Assembly: GCF_028693135.1 (NCBI RefSeq)
Contig: NZ_JAQUVZ010000002.1
Location: 1-64,000 of the forward strand
Direction: 5' to 3'
DNA: 64,000 nucleotides
Source of the DNA: Methanosarcina sp.
Lineage (GTDB): Archaea; Halobacteriota; Methanosarcinia; Methanosarcinales; Methanosarcinaceae
The position numbers and the translations under genes are program-made. Shown in pieces: positions 10,312 to 18,957 of this stretch; position 1 is the first letter of the stretch; the number at the start of each line of letters is the position of its first letter. The notes below the pieces were generated by a model. The model did not search any database and had not been told where the DNA came from. It saw nothing but the letters and a program-made list of their open reading frames with translations.

Positions 10312-10473
10312 TCCGGTTTTCTTCAATCTTATTCTGACAAACCTTCCCTTAAGTGAGCTTAAAATAGGAAAGTATAAAGTTAAATCTGCTTTCAGCAAAT
10401 GCCTGTCTGATCTAAATGGAAAACAGGACCTTAAAAAAGAATAAATTCAAATAATATATGGAAGTAAGGGTTA

Positions 10474-10890
10474 ATGAACCATATGGGCTTAATAGCGCAG
10501 GAAATAGATTTATTAGCGGGATCTGCGTTTCTCTTTATAGTCCTGGCTCTGTTTTTGCACTTTTATAAAGTCCGGCTGCTCTCGCACTCCCTTAAGCTCT
10601 GCAACTGGATCTGCGGGCTAGCTATCAGTTCGGACAGCCCCTGGGTCAAAATGCTTGTACTCCAGCTTGTATTTTTTATCCGGCTTCTCATGTACCTTGC
10701 AATTGTATCTCTCGAACAGGTGGATAAGCTGACAACCCAAAGTCTTTTCAAACATTATCTCTCCGGCAGCAGGGTTGTCCTTCTGGAGTACATGCATGCT
10801 TTCATGCACTCCTCTAAAAAGATTGAAAAGTGTATTTACAGCTTGAGCTCTCAACCAGTAAACAAAAAAGAGCAGCATGTCAAGAAATAG
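10474..10890 (+). CDS. Hypothetical membrane-associated protein
   Basis: 138 residues, no family recognised. There are two hydrophobic segments, about 15-30 (AGSAFLFIVLALFLHFY) and 59-80 (MLVLQLVFFIRLLMYLAIV), with a basic C terminus (KKEQHVKK). An opposing minus-strand frame (10618-10953) is less protein-like. ATG start 7 nt after AAGTAAGG. It lies between a structured leader and the shikimate-kinase-like gene. Function cannot be inferred. Confidence 0.5.
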   Translation: MNHMGLIAQEIDLLAGSAFLFIVLALFLHFYKVRLLSHSLKLCNWICGLAISSDSPWVKMLVLQLVFFIRLLMYLAIVSLEQVDKLTTQSLFKHYLSGSRVVLLEYMHAFMHSSKKIEKCIYSLSSQPVNKKEQHVKK

Positions 10891-11067
10891 CCTCTCATTA
10901 AAGGAATATCTCATAATTTTACTTCTTTTTTTAAAAATACTCACGTTGTACATTTTATATATCAGAAGATTATATTTTGTCCTGAGAACTTATGGATTAC
11001 AGGTCTTTCACCCAGGGGAATTTTCGTAGGGGAATTTCTTGATTTTCGCAGGCAGGAGGCGTGGGCA

Positions 11068-11577
11068 ATGAACATAACATTAATTGGCATGGCGGGAGCG
11101 GGGAAAAGTACTATAGGAAAGGCACTTGCAAAACGCCTGAATTATACTTTTATTGATGTCGATGGCATGATCACGCAGAGGACAGGAATGCCCCTTCAGG
11201 CCCTGATTGATGAACAGGGCGATTCTGCTCTGACCAGATTTGAAGAAGAAGCTATTATAGGGCTTGGACAGGTGGATAACTGTATAATATCTCCTGGCGG
11301 AAGCGTAGTTTATTCCGAAAAAGCCATGGGACACTTAAAAGAAATCTCAAAGATAGTCTTTCTGGACGCTCCTTTCAGAAGCATCGTAAAAAGGATCCCT
11401 AACGCAAGAAAGAGGGGCATAGTAGGGCTAAGGGACAGAAGCCTTAAAGAACTTTTTGAAGAAAGGCTGGTTCTGTATCAGAAGTATGCTGACTTTTCAA
11501 TACGACTTAAAGGCAGAGAAAATATTCAGAAGATTATGGGTAGAATAATCCAGCTATGTTTTGAGACGGAGACCTGA
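11068..11577 (+). CDS. Shikimate kinase-like P-loop kinase
   Basis: 169 residues of the bacterial AroK-like small-molecule kinase fold. P-loop GMAGAGKST lies at residues 7-15, and a DVD motif follows near 31 (TFIDVDGMI). The substrate-side glycine motif SPGGSVVY is near 75-82, and a lid arginine region lies at R-K-R-G near 113. Archaea normally phosphorylate shikimate with an unrelated GHMP kinase, so this one may act on another substrate; activity is not proven. A good ribosome-binding site (CAGGAGG) precedes the ATG. Single gene with tandem repeats immediately downstream. Confidence 0.8.
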   Translation: MNITLIGMAGAGKSTIGKALAKRLNYTFIDVDGMITQRTGMPLQALIDEQGDSALTRFEEEAIIGLGQVDNCIISPGGSVVYSEKAMGHLKEISKIVFLDAPFRSIVKRIPNARKRGIVGLRDRSLKELFEERLVLYQKYADFSIRLKGRENIQKIMGRIIQLCFETET

Positions 11578-11618
11578 TCTGAGGATCAGCCTTTCATAGA
11601 TGACAGGTAATCCGGCTT

Positions 11619-11726
11619 CTATATTGTTTTATTTCCAAAACCTTTCCCATATTGTTTTATTTCCAAAACCTTTCCCATATTGTTTTATTTCCAAAACCTT
11701 TCCCATATTGTTTTATTTCCAAAACC
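11619..11726. repeat. 28-bp tandem repeat, four copies
   Basis: Unit atattgttttatttccaaaa plus cctttccc, period exactly 28, with starts at 11621, 11649, 11677 and 11705. Copies are almost identical. It lies between the kinase gene and the ACT/PFL pair. Confidence 0.95.
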
Positions 11727-11780
11727 AGTTACCTTTATGCATCCCCTCAAGATTTTTAGTTACAGCGGGATCAAAGCGTC

Positions 11781-11840
11781 TACTTCGGTATCAGATATTT
11801 TACTTTGGTATCAGACATTTTACTTCGGGACTGGAGCAGT
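11781..11840. repeat. 20-bp tandem repeat, three copies
   Basis: tacttcggtatcagatattt, tactttggtatcagacattt, then a degenerate third copy. The rest of the 11578-11943 gap is AT-rich and has no gene. Confidence 0.85.
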
Positions 11841-11943
11841 TTACTTTATAATCTATCAGGTCTTCAATCTGAACAAAATTTCCTTGTTTACAACTTTCAT
11901 TTATTAACCTGCAGAAAAAAGCAGGACCCAAAGGAGATATTTC

Positions 11944-12222
11944 ATGACATCAAGTCGTTTCATTATCACGGTTATTGGCAGCGACAGGGTAGGAATTGTT
12001 GCCAGGGTCACCACAGTGATGGCCAGTTACAGTGTAAATATTGTCGATATCAGCCAGACTATCATGCAGGGCATCTTTACCATGATAATGCTCGCAGAAG
12101 CCCCAAAGGAAAACTTTGACCTCGCAGCTTTCCAGCAGGCTATGGATGCCGAAGGAAAGAGCCTTGGAGTTGAGGTCAAGGTGCAGCATGAAGATGCTTT
12201 CCGTTTCATGCACAGGATTTGA
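11944..12222 (+). CDS. UPF0237 ACT-domain protein
   Basis: 92 residues, a single ACT domain of the UPF0237 type ([18 protein letters not shown] at about 6-23, then [16 protein letters not shown]). Family members are small amino-acid-binding-like regulators usually encoded next to a UPF0210/PFL protein, as here. The ATG follows a CAAAGGAGAT site. The downstream gene has its ribosome-binding site immediately after this stop, so the two are co-transcribed. A sensor role for its neighbour is inferred. Confidence 0.9.
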   Translation: MTSSRFIITVIGSDRVGIVARVTTVMASYSVNIVDISQTIMQGIFTMIMLAEAPKENFDLAAFQQAMDAEGKSLGVEVKVQHEDAFRFMHRI

Positions 12223-12248
12223 TCCGTGAGGAAGCAGGAGGATTTAAC

Positions 12249-13610
12249 ATGTATATAAACCCGAACGAAATCCTGGAAACAATTAAGATGGTCAGGATGG
12301 AACACCTGGATATAAGGACCGTCACCATGGGAATCAGCCTCCGGGACTGCTGCCACCCTGATATTGAGATTTTCAACGAGAATATCTATGAAAAAATAAC
12401 TTCCCGGGCAAAGGAGCTTGTCCGGACAACGAATGAAATTCAGAGCCTTTACGGAATTCCTATTATCAACAGGCGAATTTCCGTAACTCCCATAGCCATA
12501 GTAGCTGAAAGCTGCAAATCTCAGGACTTCGTTTCCGTTGCACAGACAATGGATGAAGCTGCAAAGGACGCAGGTGTGGACTTTATAGGAGGGTTCAGCG
12601 CCCTTGTCCATAAAGGGGAAACCCGAGGAGACCTTAAACTGATAAATTCCATTCCTGAGGCTCTTGCATCTACTGAAAAGGTCTGCTCATCCGTAAACGT
12701 TGCAACCACAAAAGCAGGCATTAACATGGATGCAGTCGGCATGATGGGAAATATAATCAAAAAGACTGCGGAACTGACCGCTGACAGGGACGGGATAGGC
12801 TGTGCCAAACTGGTGGTTTTTGCAAATGCCCCTGAAGATAACCCCTTTATGGCAGGAGCTTTTCACGGCATAGGCGAGCCGGAGTGTGTTATCAATGTGG
12901 GAGTAAGCGGGCCTGGCGTGGTTAACGCAGCTGTTCGCGAACTTGAAAACCCGAACCTTACGGAAATTTCCGAGACGATCAAAAAGACCGCCTTCAAAAT
13001 CACACGCATGGGGGAGATGGTAGGAAAGGAAGTCTCGAGAAGGCTTGGTGTGGAATTCGGGATTCTTGATCTCTCGCTTGCTCCAACTCCGGAAATAGGG
13101 GACAGTGTTGCTGCTATTCTGGAAGCTATGGGGCTTGAGCGCTGTGGAGCCCACGGCACGACTGCGGCCCTTGCGCTTCTTAACGATGCTGTAAAAAAAG
13201 GCGGCGCAATGGCTTCTTCGTCGGTAGGAGGCCTCAGCGGGGCTTTCATCCCGGTCAGTGAGGACGCAGGCATGATCGAAGCGGTTAAAGTCGGAGCTCT
13301 TACTCTCGAAAAACTCGAAGCCATGACCAGCGTCTGTTCCGTCGGGCTTGACATGATAGCAGTTCCCGGAGACACCTCTGCTGCTACCCTCTCAGCAATA
13401 ATTGCTGACGAGATGGCAATTGGAGTAATAAACAAAAAAACAACTGCAGTCAGGATCATTCCCGCACCCGGAAAAAGAGTGGGAGATTCCGTGGAATTCG
13501 GCGGGCTGCTCGGAAGTGCACCTATTATGCCAGTAAGCAATTTCAGCTCAGAGATTTTCATAAAGAGGGGAGGAAGAATTCCGGCTCCTATCCAGTCGCT
13601 GACAAACTGA
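12249..13610 (+). CDS. UPF0210 (DUF711, PFL-like) family protein
   Basis: 453 residues. Sequence features match UPF0210: [15 protein letters not shown] start, a central [11 protein letters not shown] region, [15 protein letters not shown] near 200, and glycine-rich [21 protein letters not shown] near 325-345. The fold is related to pyruvate formate-lyase/glycyl-radical barrels, but no reaction is established and a glycyl-radical motif is not evident. A longer frame from a TTG at 12219 exists. ATG 12249 is chosen because CAGGAGG lies 7 nt before it and homologues start with MYI-like residues. It forms an operon with the ACT gene 26 bp upstream. Confidence 0.9.
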   Translation: MYINPNEILETIKMVRMEHLDIRTVTMGISLRDCCHPDIEIFNENIYEKITSRAKELVRTTNEIQSLYGIPIINRRISVTPIAIVAESCKSQDFVSVAQTMDEAAKDAGVDFIGGFSALVHKGETRGDLKLINSIPEALASTEKVCSSVNVATTKAGINMDAVGMMGNIIKKTAELTADRDGIGCAKLVVFANAPEDNPFMAGAFHGIGEPECVINVGVSGPGVVNAAVRELENPNLTEISETIKKTAFKITRMGEMVGKEVSRRLGVEFGILDLSLAPTPEIGDSVAAILEAMGLERCGAHGTTAALALLNDAVKKGGAMASSSVGGLSGAFIPVSEDAGMIEAVKVGALTLEKLEAMTSVCSVGLDMIAVPGDTSAATLSAIIADEMAIGVINKKTTAVRIIPAPGKRVGDSVEFGGLLGSAPIMPVSNFSSEIFIKRGGRIPAPIQSLTN

Positions 13611-14065
13611 AGTGTTATCCTTGAAAAACAAAATCAATAGCCTTTAATTGGTGAAAATGGGTTCCCTGAGATGTGTCCGTTAATCCTTTAAAACGGTGGC
13701 TATTGAATTGTTTTTCCTCCCGAATTGTTACAAAATGGATCGGGAGGCGAAAAGATGGACATAGCTCTCTCTTTTTTGATTTTAGTTATTCAGGTATTTT
13801 GTTTTTTTCAAGGTTATTTTTCTTTTAGAAGTTATTTTTCTTTTAGAAGTTATTTTTCTTTTAGAAGTTATTTTTCTTTAAACCTTTTTTGTAAAACCTT
13901 CAAAAGTACACTATTATAAAAAAATCATCAAATATAGAAACTTTTTTTAACATTTGTACTGTTCAGTTGCTAATGTTATTTTTTGTATCCTCTTTTTTTG
14001 GAAGTCGTTGGGACGTCTCAAAGGAGGCTTCAAGAATATGAGTTATTAACAGAGGAGAGAGTTAT
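13611..14065. other. Gene-free spacer with a large inverted repeat and tandem repeat
   Basis: CAATAGCC (13635-13642) and GGCTATTG (13698-13705) can close a stem soon after the PFL stop, followed by T5. At 13814-13880 there are about 3.7 copies of an 18-bp unit (ttatttttcttttagaag). No gene is seen. The 64-residue frame across the repeat is low-complexity and not credible. Confidence 0.6.
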
Positions 14066-15223
14066 TTGGACCAAAAATACTTGAGAATAATGATTTTGCC
14101 GCTTCTTTTAGTGTGCCTTATAGGCATATCAGGAGCAGAGCCGAACAGTAAAACTTCAGGAAACGAAGCAGTCATGGACTACACGGAAGGCGGGCACTAT
14201 GATACCGACTTCGATGCCAGCTTCATGTCGGAATGGTGGTACCAGAACGGAGACATGCGGCTTGTTGGGGAGGACGGGGAAAAGAGGAAACTTGCCTTTT
14301 TTGTTACACTGGTGCACCAGGAGTCTCCAACAGTTTTTAATGAGCCGGAAACTGGGGAACAGTCTTCGAATATAGTAACTTTCTACGGGCTTTATCCATA
14401 CGGAGAGGCTCCTTCTACCAATTATATAACGTGTTTTGTGCCAAGGGGTGAAATTGAAAATTACGTTGGATTCCATGTTCCTTACCTTGACTTTACTTCT
14501 CCGGAAGGTTTAAGGAAATTTTACGGTTCAGCCCTTAAAGGGTACCGACTGGATTATGCTTACGACAACATGCAGTTGAACCTGTTTTTCAAGCCTCATG
14601 CCGAAAAAACAATCGATAGTGCCGCAGATCCGGTCAATTTTACCACATATGAATACGCTTATGGAAAACTTAAGGGTAGTGTGGTGCTTGACGGCAAGAA
14701 ATATACGGTTACACAGGCTGACGGGTACTTTGACCACATGATTCCTTATACCACTGACCAACCTGTATGGGAATGGGAAATGCATGGGTGGAGCTGGTCA
14801 GAACTTACAACAGATAGTTACCAGACCGTGTTCTATGGGGTCAGAGGACCTGAGGACGGTTATGATGATTATACGTATAAACATCTGACTTTGATAGACA
14901 AGCATACAGGGAAGGTAATTGCAGAATACTCCGGGAATGAAGTGAGTATCACCCAGGGCGACTGGCAATATCCGAAAGTGAATGGAAACACTGTGGAAAG
15001 ACCAGCCAGCCTTCAAATCTCGGCTCCTGACCTGGACATCTCCATAAATGCTGAAAGTGTTGTCCAGCTTGATAGGTCTTCCCAGGAGCAACCTGTGGGA
15101 TTTGTTGATTTCATGTCCTTCCAGCCCGATGAAGCAACAATTGAGTATAAAGGAAATATTGAGCAGGGAAGTGCATTCTACGAGTATATGGTCTCTGACT
15201 GGGTTATATTCCCTCTCCAGTAA
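14066..15223 (+). CDS. Secreted AttH/CrtC-like lipocalin-fold protein
   Basis: 385 residues. Residues 1-24 form a signal peptide (basic start, LPLLLVCLIGISGAEP), so the product is probably exported. The hallmark SEWWYQNGDMRL near 52-63 and later EMHGWSWSEL (about 239) place it in the AttH/hydroxyneurosporene synthase (CrtC) superfamily, whose known members hydrate carotenoids or related lipids. No carotenoid genes are nearby, so the substrate is open; a lipid or isoprenoid hydratase or carrier is inferred. TTG start, supported by AGAGGAGAGA 5 nt upstream. Monocistronic, with T-runs after the stop. Confidence 0.8.
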   Translation: MDQKYLRIMILPLLLVCLIGISGAEPNSKTSGNEAVMDYTEGGHYDTDFDASFMSEWWYQNGDMRLVGEDGEKRKLAFFVTLVHQESPTVFNEPETGEQSSNIVTFYGLYPYGEAPSTNYITCFVPRGEIENYVGFHVPYLDFTSPEGLRKFYGSALKGYRLDYAYDNMQLNLFFKPHAEKTIDSAADPVNFTTYEYAYGKLKGSVVLDGKKYTVTQADGYFDHMIPYTTDQPVWEWEMHGWSWSELTTDSYQTVFYGVRGPEDGYDDYTYKHLTLIDKHTGKVIAEYSGNEVSITQGDWQYPKVNGNTVERPASLQISAPDLDISINAESVVQLDRSSQEQPVGFVDFMSFQPDEATIEYKGNIEQGSAFYEYMVSDWVIFPLQ

Positions 15224-15315
15224 ACATCGCAAGTTGACGAGGAATAAGCCTGTAGATTCAGACCTATAGGCTCACCTATAGATCTTGTATTTTGCAGGAA
15301 AATTTCCCTTTTAAA

Positions 15316-15327
15316 TTTTTCTTTTTT
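15316..15327 (+). terminator. T-run after the AttH-like gene
   Basis: T5 and T6 tracts separated by one C, about 95 bp downstream of the stop. Confidence 0.35.
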
Positions 15328-15428
15328 GCTAAAATTCCCGTACTTTTCTCGCCGGAAGTTTTTTCAAGAATATTTAACTGAAATTTAAGGTTTCATGGTT
15401 GAGTCTAAAGTGTTTTTTCATCCTTTCC

Positions 15429-16325
15429 TTATTTCGTATTCACCCACAGTGCTCTCATCATTTCCCTGACTGCTTCTATTTTCCTTATACTGGCTTCGTC
15501 GTTTATTATATCAAATTCGTTAAAAGATTCGAGGGCAACCTTTGCCGCAATCGAGGCATCATTAAGGTATCTGTTCCCTGAGCTGCTCATAATTGTCTGA
15601 AGGGCGGATACAGCCTGGAAAACGGCATTTTCCATCTTTTCTTCCTCAGCGCTTTTTCCTATCTCTTCAATAGAAGTTGCGATACTTCCTGCCGCACTTT
15701 GAAGGTTTTCTTGCATGGCTGCTGCAGCCATCTCTTCCAACATAAGTTCTGCTCCTATTGCAGCTTCTTCAAGGATTTTCTGAGCAGCCAGTTTCCCGGT
15801 TTCTCCAAGGCAGCTGATGCATATAGCGGCATTTTCGGAATAATCAGGAAATTTCGTCCCGACAACGGCTTTTCCAATTTCCCCAAGCCCGATTGTAACT
15901 GCAATGGTTTCTCTTTCCCTGTTAAGGAGAGCCGCCGTATTCCCGCTTTCCCCCAGAACCGATGCTGCAAGTTTGGCTACCATTTCAAGTTGCTGTTCGG
16001 CAGCGATTTTTCCTATCGCCCCAAAAGAGAGCAGAACCCTGACAGTTGTTCCTTCCATGTTCTGCTTCATTGAGCACTGGAGCATCTTCTCCAGGGATCT
16101 TATAGCATTTACTGCTGCATTTTCCATTCCCTTAAGAGCAGCCGCCCTTCCTATTTCTTTTATGGAAGATACTGTCATCTCAGCTTCCAGTTCCTTTCTT
16201 TCGCTAAGATAGCCTTTACCTATATCTGTCAGGGAGGTAAGAGCCTGGCTGATTCCTTCATCAAACCCCTCCTCGATGGAAGCCAGCCCTTTATGTATTG
16301 CTTGATCATTTTCTCTTGAAAGCAT
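15429..16325 (-). CDS. Helical-repeat protein with EIGK/A repeats
   Basis: 298 residues, no named family recognised. The protein is almost wholly alpha-helical and built on a repeat of roughly 35-45 residues centred on IGK/IGR followed by small residues: SIKEIGRAAA, SFGAIGKIAA, GLGEIGKAVV, CLGETGKLAA and SIEEIGKSAE. Each is followed by an amphipathic helix rich in Ala/Glu/Met. This resembles a HEAT- or TPR-like solenoid and suggests a protein-binding scaffold. No signal peptide or membrane helix. The ATG is preceded by AAAGGAGC. It stands alone. Role unknown. Confidence 0.75.
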   Translation of the reverse strand: MLSRENDQAIHKGLASIEEGFDEGISQALTSLTDIGKGYLSERKELEAEMTVSSIKEIGRAAALKGMENAAVNAIRSLEKMLQCSMKQNMEGTTVRVLLSFGAIGKIAAEQQLEMVAKLAASVLGESGNTAALLNRERETIAVTIGLGEIGKAVVGTKFPDYSENAAICISCLGETGKLAAQKILEEAAIGAELMLEEMAAAAMQENLQSAAGSIATSIEEIGKSAEEEKMENAVFQAVSALQTIMSSSGNRYLNDASIAAKVALESFNEFDIINDEASIRKIEAVREMMRALWVNTK

Positions 16326-16458
16326 AGCTTTGAAGCTCCTTTATCAGTTACGCCTTTTATTAATATAATGCTCATTTTTCTATTATTGTGATAACTTCTA
16401 AGACGCCTGCTACTGATTTAATTTGTGATCTCTTTTGATATTTCTATTTCGTTTGTTT

Positions 16459-16563
16459 TTAATCTATAACTCCGTCAGAAAAATGGTATATATAGTAAAG
16501 TGTCAGAAAAACGAGAATTGCAAGAAGAGCTTTAAAGTCTATTCCTTTTAAAGAATCCCTCAT
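16459..16563 (-). CDS. Membrane microprotein, copy A of a three-member family
   Basis: 34 residues, too short for routine ORF calling. The core DFKALLAILVFLTLYYIYHF is nearly identical to copy C at 18226-18309 and to the broken copy B at 17999-18199. One transmembrane helix with a short polar head (MRDSLKGI) and a charged tail (SDGVID). A GGGGGAT purine tract sits about 8 nt before the ATG. Conservation of the protein frame between copies, with different start contexts, supports translation. Function unknown; single-helix regulators of transporters, or toxins, have this form. Confidence 0.55.
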   Translation of the reverse strand: MRDSLKGIDFKALLAILVFLTLYYIYHFSDGVID

Positions 16564-16739
16564 TTTATCAATCCCCCGACACTCTGTTTCTTTCCCGGAT
16601 TTACTTTATATGTATGTTTTCCCTGGTTCAAATATTTTCAGGTAATAAGATGAATTTTCAAGAGTACATGAGCAGGATTCCCCCTAATTAACAGGCTGTC
16701 CAACAATTCTATTTCAGGGATTAAACCTGTGAAAAAGAA

Positions 16740-16896
16740 GGTATTAAATTTATTTAAATCAAAAAAATAAGGTATTAAAAGCTATTAAATCAAAAAATAA
16801 GGTATTGAAAGTATTTAAATAGAAAAAAAAGGTATTAAAATATATTAAATCAAAAAATAAGGTATTGAAAGTATTTAAATCGAAAAAAAAGGTATT
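16740..16896. repeat. 30-bp AT-rich tandem repeat
   Basis: ggtatt recurs at 16740, 16771, 16801, 16831, 16861 and 16891, i.e. five to six imperfect copies of a roughly 30-bp unit (ggtattgaaagtatttaaat plus A-run). Confidence 0.9.
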
Positions 16897-16906
16897 AAGT
16901 TCATGG

Positions 16907-16985
16907 TAAGATAAGCAGGATACCCGTGTCTTTAGACATGGGAGGAATGCGTCAACATCCCCGTACCTGCTTTCATCCCTCATTT
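16907..16985 (+). mobile_element. Probable IS200/IS605-type terminal remnant
   Basis: The string gatacccgtgtctttagaca followed by tgggaggaatgcgtcaac folds as a hairpin (CCCGTGTCtttaGACATGGG) and resembles the 3' end/omega-RNA region of tnpB-carrying elements. No tnpB reading frame precedes it, only the AT-rich tandem repeat. This is a similarity judged by eye and is uncertain. Confidence 0.35.
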
Positions 16986-17004
16986 AAATAGTAATAAGTT
17001 GGGT

Positions 17005-17148
17005 GGGAGCTAAAAAGAAGCTCCCCTCTACTTTCGTAGAGTAATGCGTATCCCGATTGTGGACTCCAACTTCGTGAAGTTGGAGTGTTACAGCGTAGAT
17101 GGAAGGACTCCAACTTCGTGAAGTTGGAGTGTTACAGCGTAGATGGAA
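17005..17148 (+). repeat. Hairpin array with a perfect 44-bp duplication
   Basis: Consecutive perfect hairpins: GGGAGCT/AGCTCCC (17005-17025), CTCTAC-tttc-GTAGAG (17026-17041), and CTCCAACTTC-gt-GAAGTTGGAG at 17064-17085 and again at 17108-17129. The last two sit in an exact 44-bp tandem duplication (17061-17104 and 17105-17148). A further CCTGCCAAT/ATTGGCGGG hairpin lies near 17355-17374. No gene is seen from 16986 to 17998. Confidence 0.85.
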
Positions 17149-17388
17149 CCAGTCAATCAAGGAATCCGATCTCCTCTCTATCTGATATGGAAAGGTTTAA
17201 CGATGCAAGCACCGCCCACAACCCTTTGGGCTTTTAACCGGCATCTTTAGAGCCTTAAACTGAGGCGACATTCAAGGGTAACTATTTCTTTCCTATCGTT
17301 TACCGATTTTGTTAACTCCAATCGGGGATCTGGTCAACTTAGACATTATTACATGCCTGCCAATTTATTGGCGGGTAGTTGACATTAG

Positions 17389-17468
17389 TGTCGCTTCAAT
17401 CCTCAAGAATTAAATGATTCTGAATAATTGTAATCGATTATATACAACATTTTACTGCTGACGTAACA
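17389..17468. mobile_element. 80-bp MITE-like element, copy 1
   Basis: Related along its whole length to 56897-56976. Both have inverted ends of the form TGTCGCGTCAA...TTGACGCGACA (degenerate in this copy) around an AT-rich core containing attctga-tagt/aattg...atcgatt. Confidence 0.65.
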
Positions 17469-17745
17469 ATAGGGGTAATTGATTGGCAGCCTCTTTAGGG
17501 TTGGATAATCGCACGCAATTTGATTGTCCTGGTCATCAGTCCGGTCTTTCAAGAAAATTGAACGAAAAAATAAAACATACTAAGAAAATATAAAAATTAT
17601 AATTAAAATTGAATTAAATACACATTAAATATTACCTGAAAAACACTCATTCCCAAGTATGGTTTTACAGAAATTAGGATTTCAGGCAGAACTATATAAT
17701 TTTAACAATGTATTAAAATATTATTTAAGTCCGGATACAGCAACC

Positions 17746-17945
17746 ATACACAATTGCAATAATACACAATTGCAATAATACCCATTATCTTATGGAAACC
17801 TTTGATTTGAATCGATAAAACAAATGTTTCCCTTGATATATTATCTCTGATCTGTTATCGACCATTTCATTTACAGACAACTGAGCTGGTTTTAGTATAT
17901 TTTCTGCAGAATATTTAATTTCTTTAATTTCTTTAATTTCTTTTA
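17746..17945. repeat. Simple repeats in a gene-free region
   Basis: acacaattgcaataat is duplicated in tandem near 17746-17778, and tttctttaa is repeated near 17918-17940. The surrounding 17469-17998 is AT-rich without genes. Confidence 0.6.
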
Positions 17946-17998
17946 TCTTTTAATGTTTTTATGGAATCTCTCTTATTGCTCTTCTTTTTCGTTTCAAG

Positions 17999-18199
17999 CT
18001 ATGGCTCCGCCTGAAGAGTGATATATGTAGTAGGACTTACGCACTTGAGATATAAAATCAAGTGCAATAGACGTTGAAGCGAAATCCATATTTTACACAG
18101 TTGAAGGTTTAATGCTATTGATTTCCAGTTCAACCGCGTAAGTCCTATGTAGCAAAGAACGGCAAAGACAAGTAATGCAAGAATTGCTTTGCAATCCAA
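17999..18199 (-). pseudogene. Membrane microprotein copy B, interrupted by a MITE
   Basis: Reading from 18199 gives DCKAILALLVFAVLCYI and is then disrupted by a 117-bp inverted-repeat element. Removing the element and one copy of its 5-bp target duplication restores YHSSGGAIA and a stop, giving a 27-residue peptide collinear with copy C. The start is TTG instead of ATG and the upstream GGAGG of copy C is not retained, so this copy was probably decaying as well. As it stands, the frame runs through the element for 66 codons. Confidence 0.7.
18031..18147. mobile_element. 117-bp MITE with TAGGACTTACGC inverted ends
   Basis: Perfect 12-bp terminal inverted repeats TAGGACTTACGC...GCGTAAGTCCTA flanked by direct repeats TGTAG (18026-18030 and 18148-18152), the expected target duplication. 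An internal hairpin GCACTTGA/TCAAGTGC lies next to the left end. No coding capacity; it must have been moved by a transposase in trans. Confidence 0.85.
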
Positions 18200-18225
18200 T
18201 AGCGTTATATCGTTCAGCTATCTTT

Positions 18226-18309
18226 TCAGACTATGGCGCCGGGTGAATAGTGATATATGTAGTAAAGTGTCAGAAAAACGAGAATTGCAAGAACTGCTTT
18301 AAAATCCAT
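18226..18309 (-). CDS. Membrane microprotein, copy C (intact)
   Basis: 27 residues starting MDFKAVLAILVFLTLYYIYH and ending YSPGAIV. One hydrophobic helix (residues 5-19) with a short hydrophilic end. A strong GGAGGAT site 9 nt before the ATG argues for translation of this short frame rather than the longer upstream extension, which crosses a MITE. Paralogues at 16459-16563 and 17999-18199 are in the same orientation. Function unknown; it is among the better supported unannotated small proteins here. Confidence 0.65.
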   Translation of the reverse strand: MDFKAVLAILVFLTLYYIYHYSPGAIV

Positions 18310-18451
18310 TATTGTTATCCTCCTTTTAAAAACTATTAAAGAAAAATCCCTTTTGTAAGTAAAAATAGTACTGGAATGCAGGTATATAAAAATGCCGTTT
18401 TTTATCGCTTTTGGAGCCGATTTCCGTTTTTTCCGCCAGGTTATGTTTTTA

Positions 18452-18542
18452 GGCTCTTCGTTGTTTTGTGTGGATATCCTCTTAAAAACCAATGCGGTCT
18501 TGAATTGAAAATCATCTTATCCATAGAAAATGACGAAGAGCC
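18452..18542. mobile_element. 91-bp MITE with GGCTCTTCGT ends, copy 1
   Basis: Perfect 10-bp inverted ends GGCTCTTCGT...ACGAAGAGCC. It is homologous in inverted orientation to 60472-60563 (shared internal words such as ttgaattgaaaatcatctta), and a single end occurs at 59602-59627. Non-coding. The rest of 18310-18957 shows no gene. Confidence 0.8.
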
Positions 18543-18957
18543 TGTTTTTATATGTATATCCGGCTGCCTATTTTGGTTTTTAAGGTTTCAGAACCTTGAA
18601 AAAGTCAATCAAAAGGTTGTTTAGAATTAATAAACAGGAGAAGATCCTTTACTCTTTTGCAAAAGTAACCTTATATATTTTCCAGTAAAATTATAATTCG
18701 GGGATTAAAATCGGGAGATGTTTTTCAAATATGCTTTCTACTTCTGTTTTCTCCCGGAGCCCGGTAAAAAGATGCGTTTTTATCAGGTTTTATGTCGACT
18801 ACGGGAAGGATAAGTTTCTCATTCACTTTACGGTTTTACTGATGAATATAATACAGGCAGAAGGAATATCGGCAAGGCGATTTATCTGAACACAGAAAAA
18901 GAAAAAGCAGCCCGGCAGTTCAGCTGCTCTCCGGCAGAAAAGAGTTCTTTCAGGTGT

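Noticed and set aside
11600-12119. Several plus-strand frames over 11600-12119
   Set aside because: They translate the 28-bp and 20-bp tandem repeats and overlap the ACT gene out of frame.
16610-16650. tRNA-like T-loop motif (ggttcaaat)
   Set aside because: No acceptor, D or anticodon stems could be built around it; no tRNA was found anywhere in the window.
16759-16983. Minus-strand frame rich in FFDLIxFNTLFF
   Set aside because: Periodic translation of the 30-bp AT-rich tandem repeat; not a real protein.
17061-17148. CRISPR-like array
   Set aside because: Only two 44-bp copies, directly abutting with no spacers, and no cas genes in the window.
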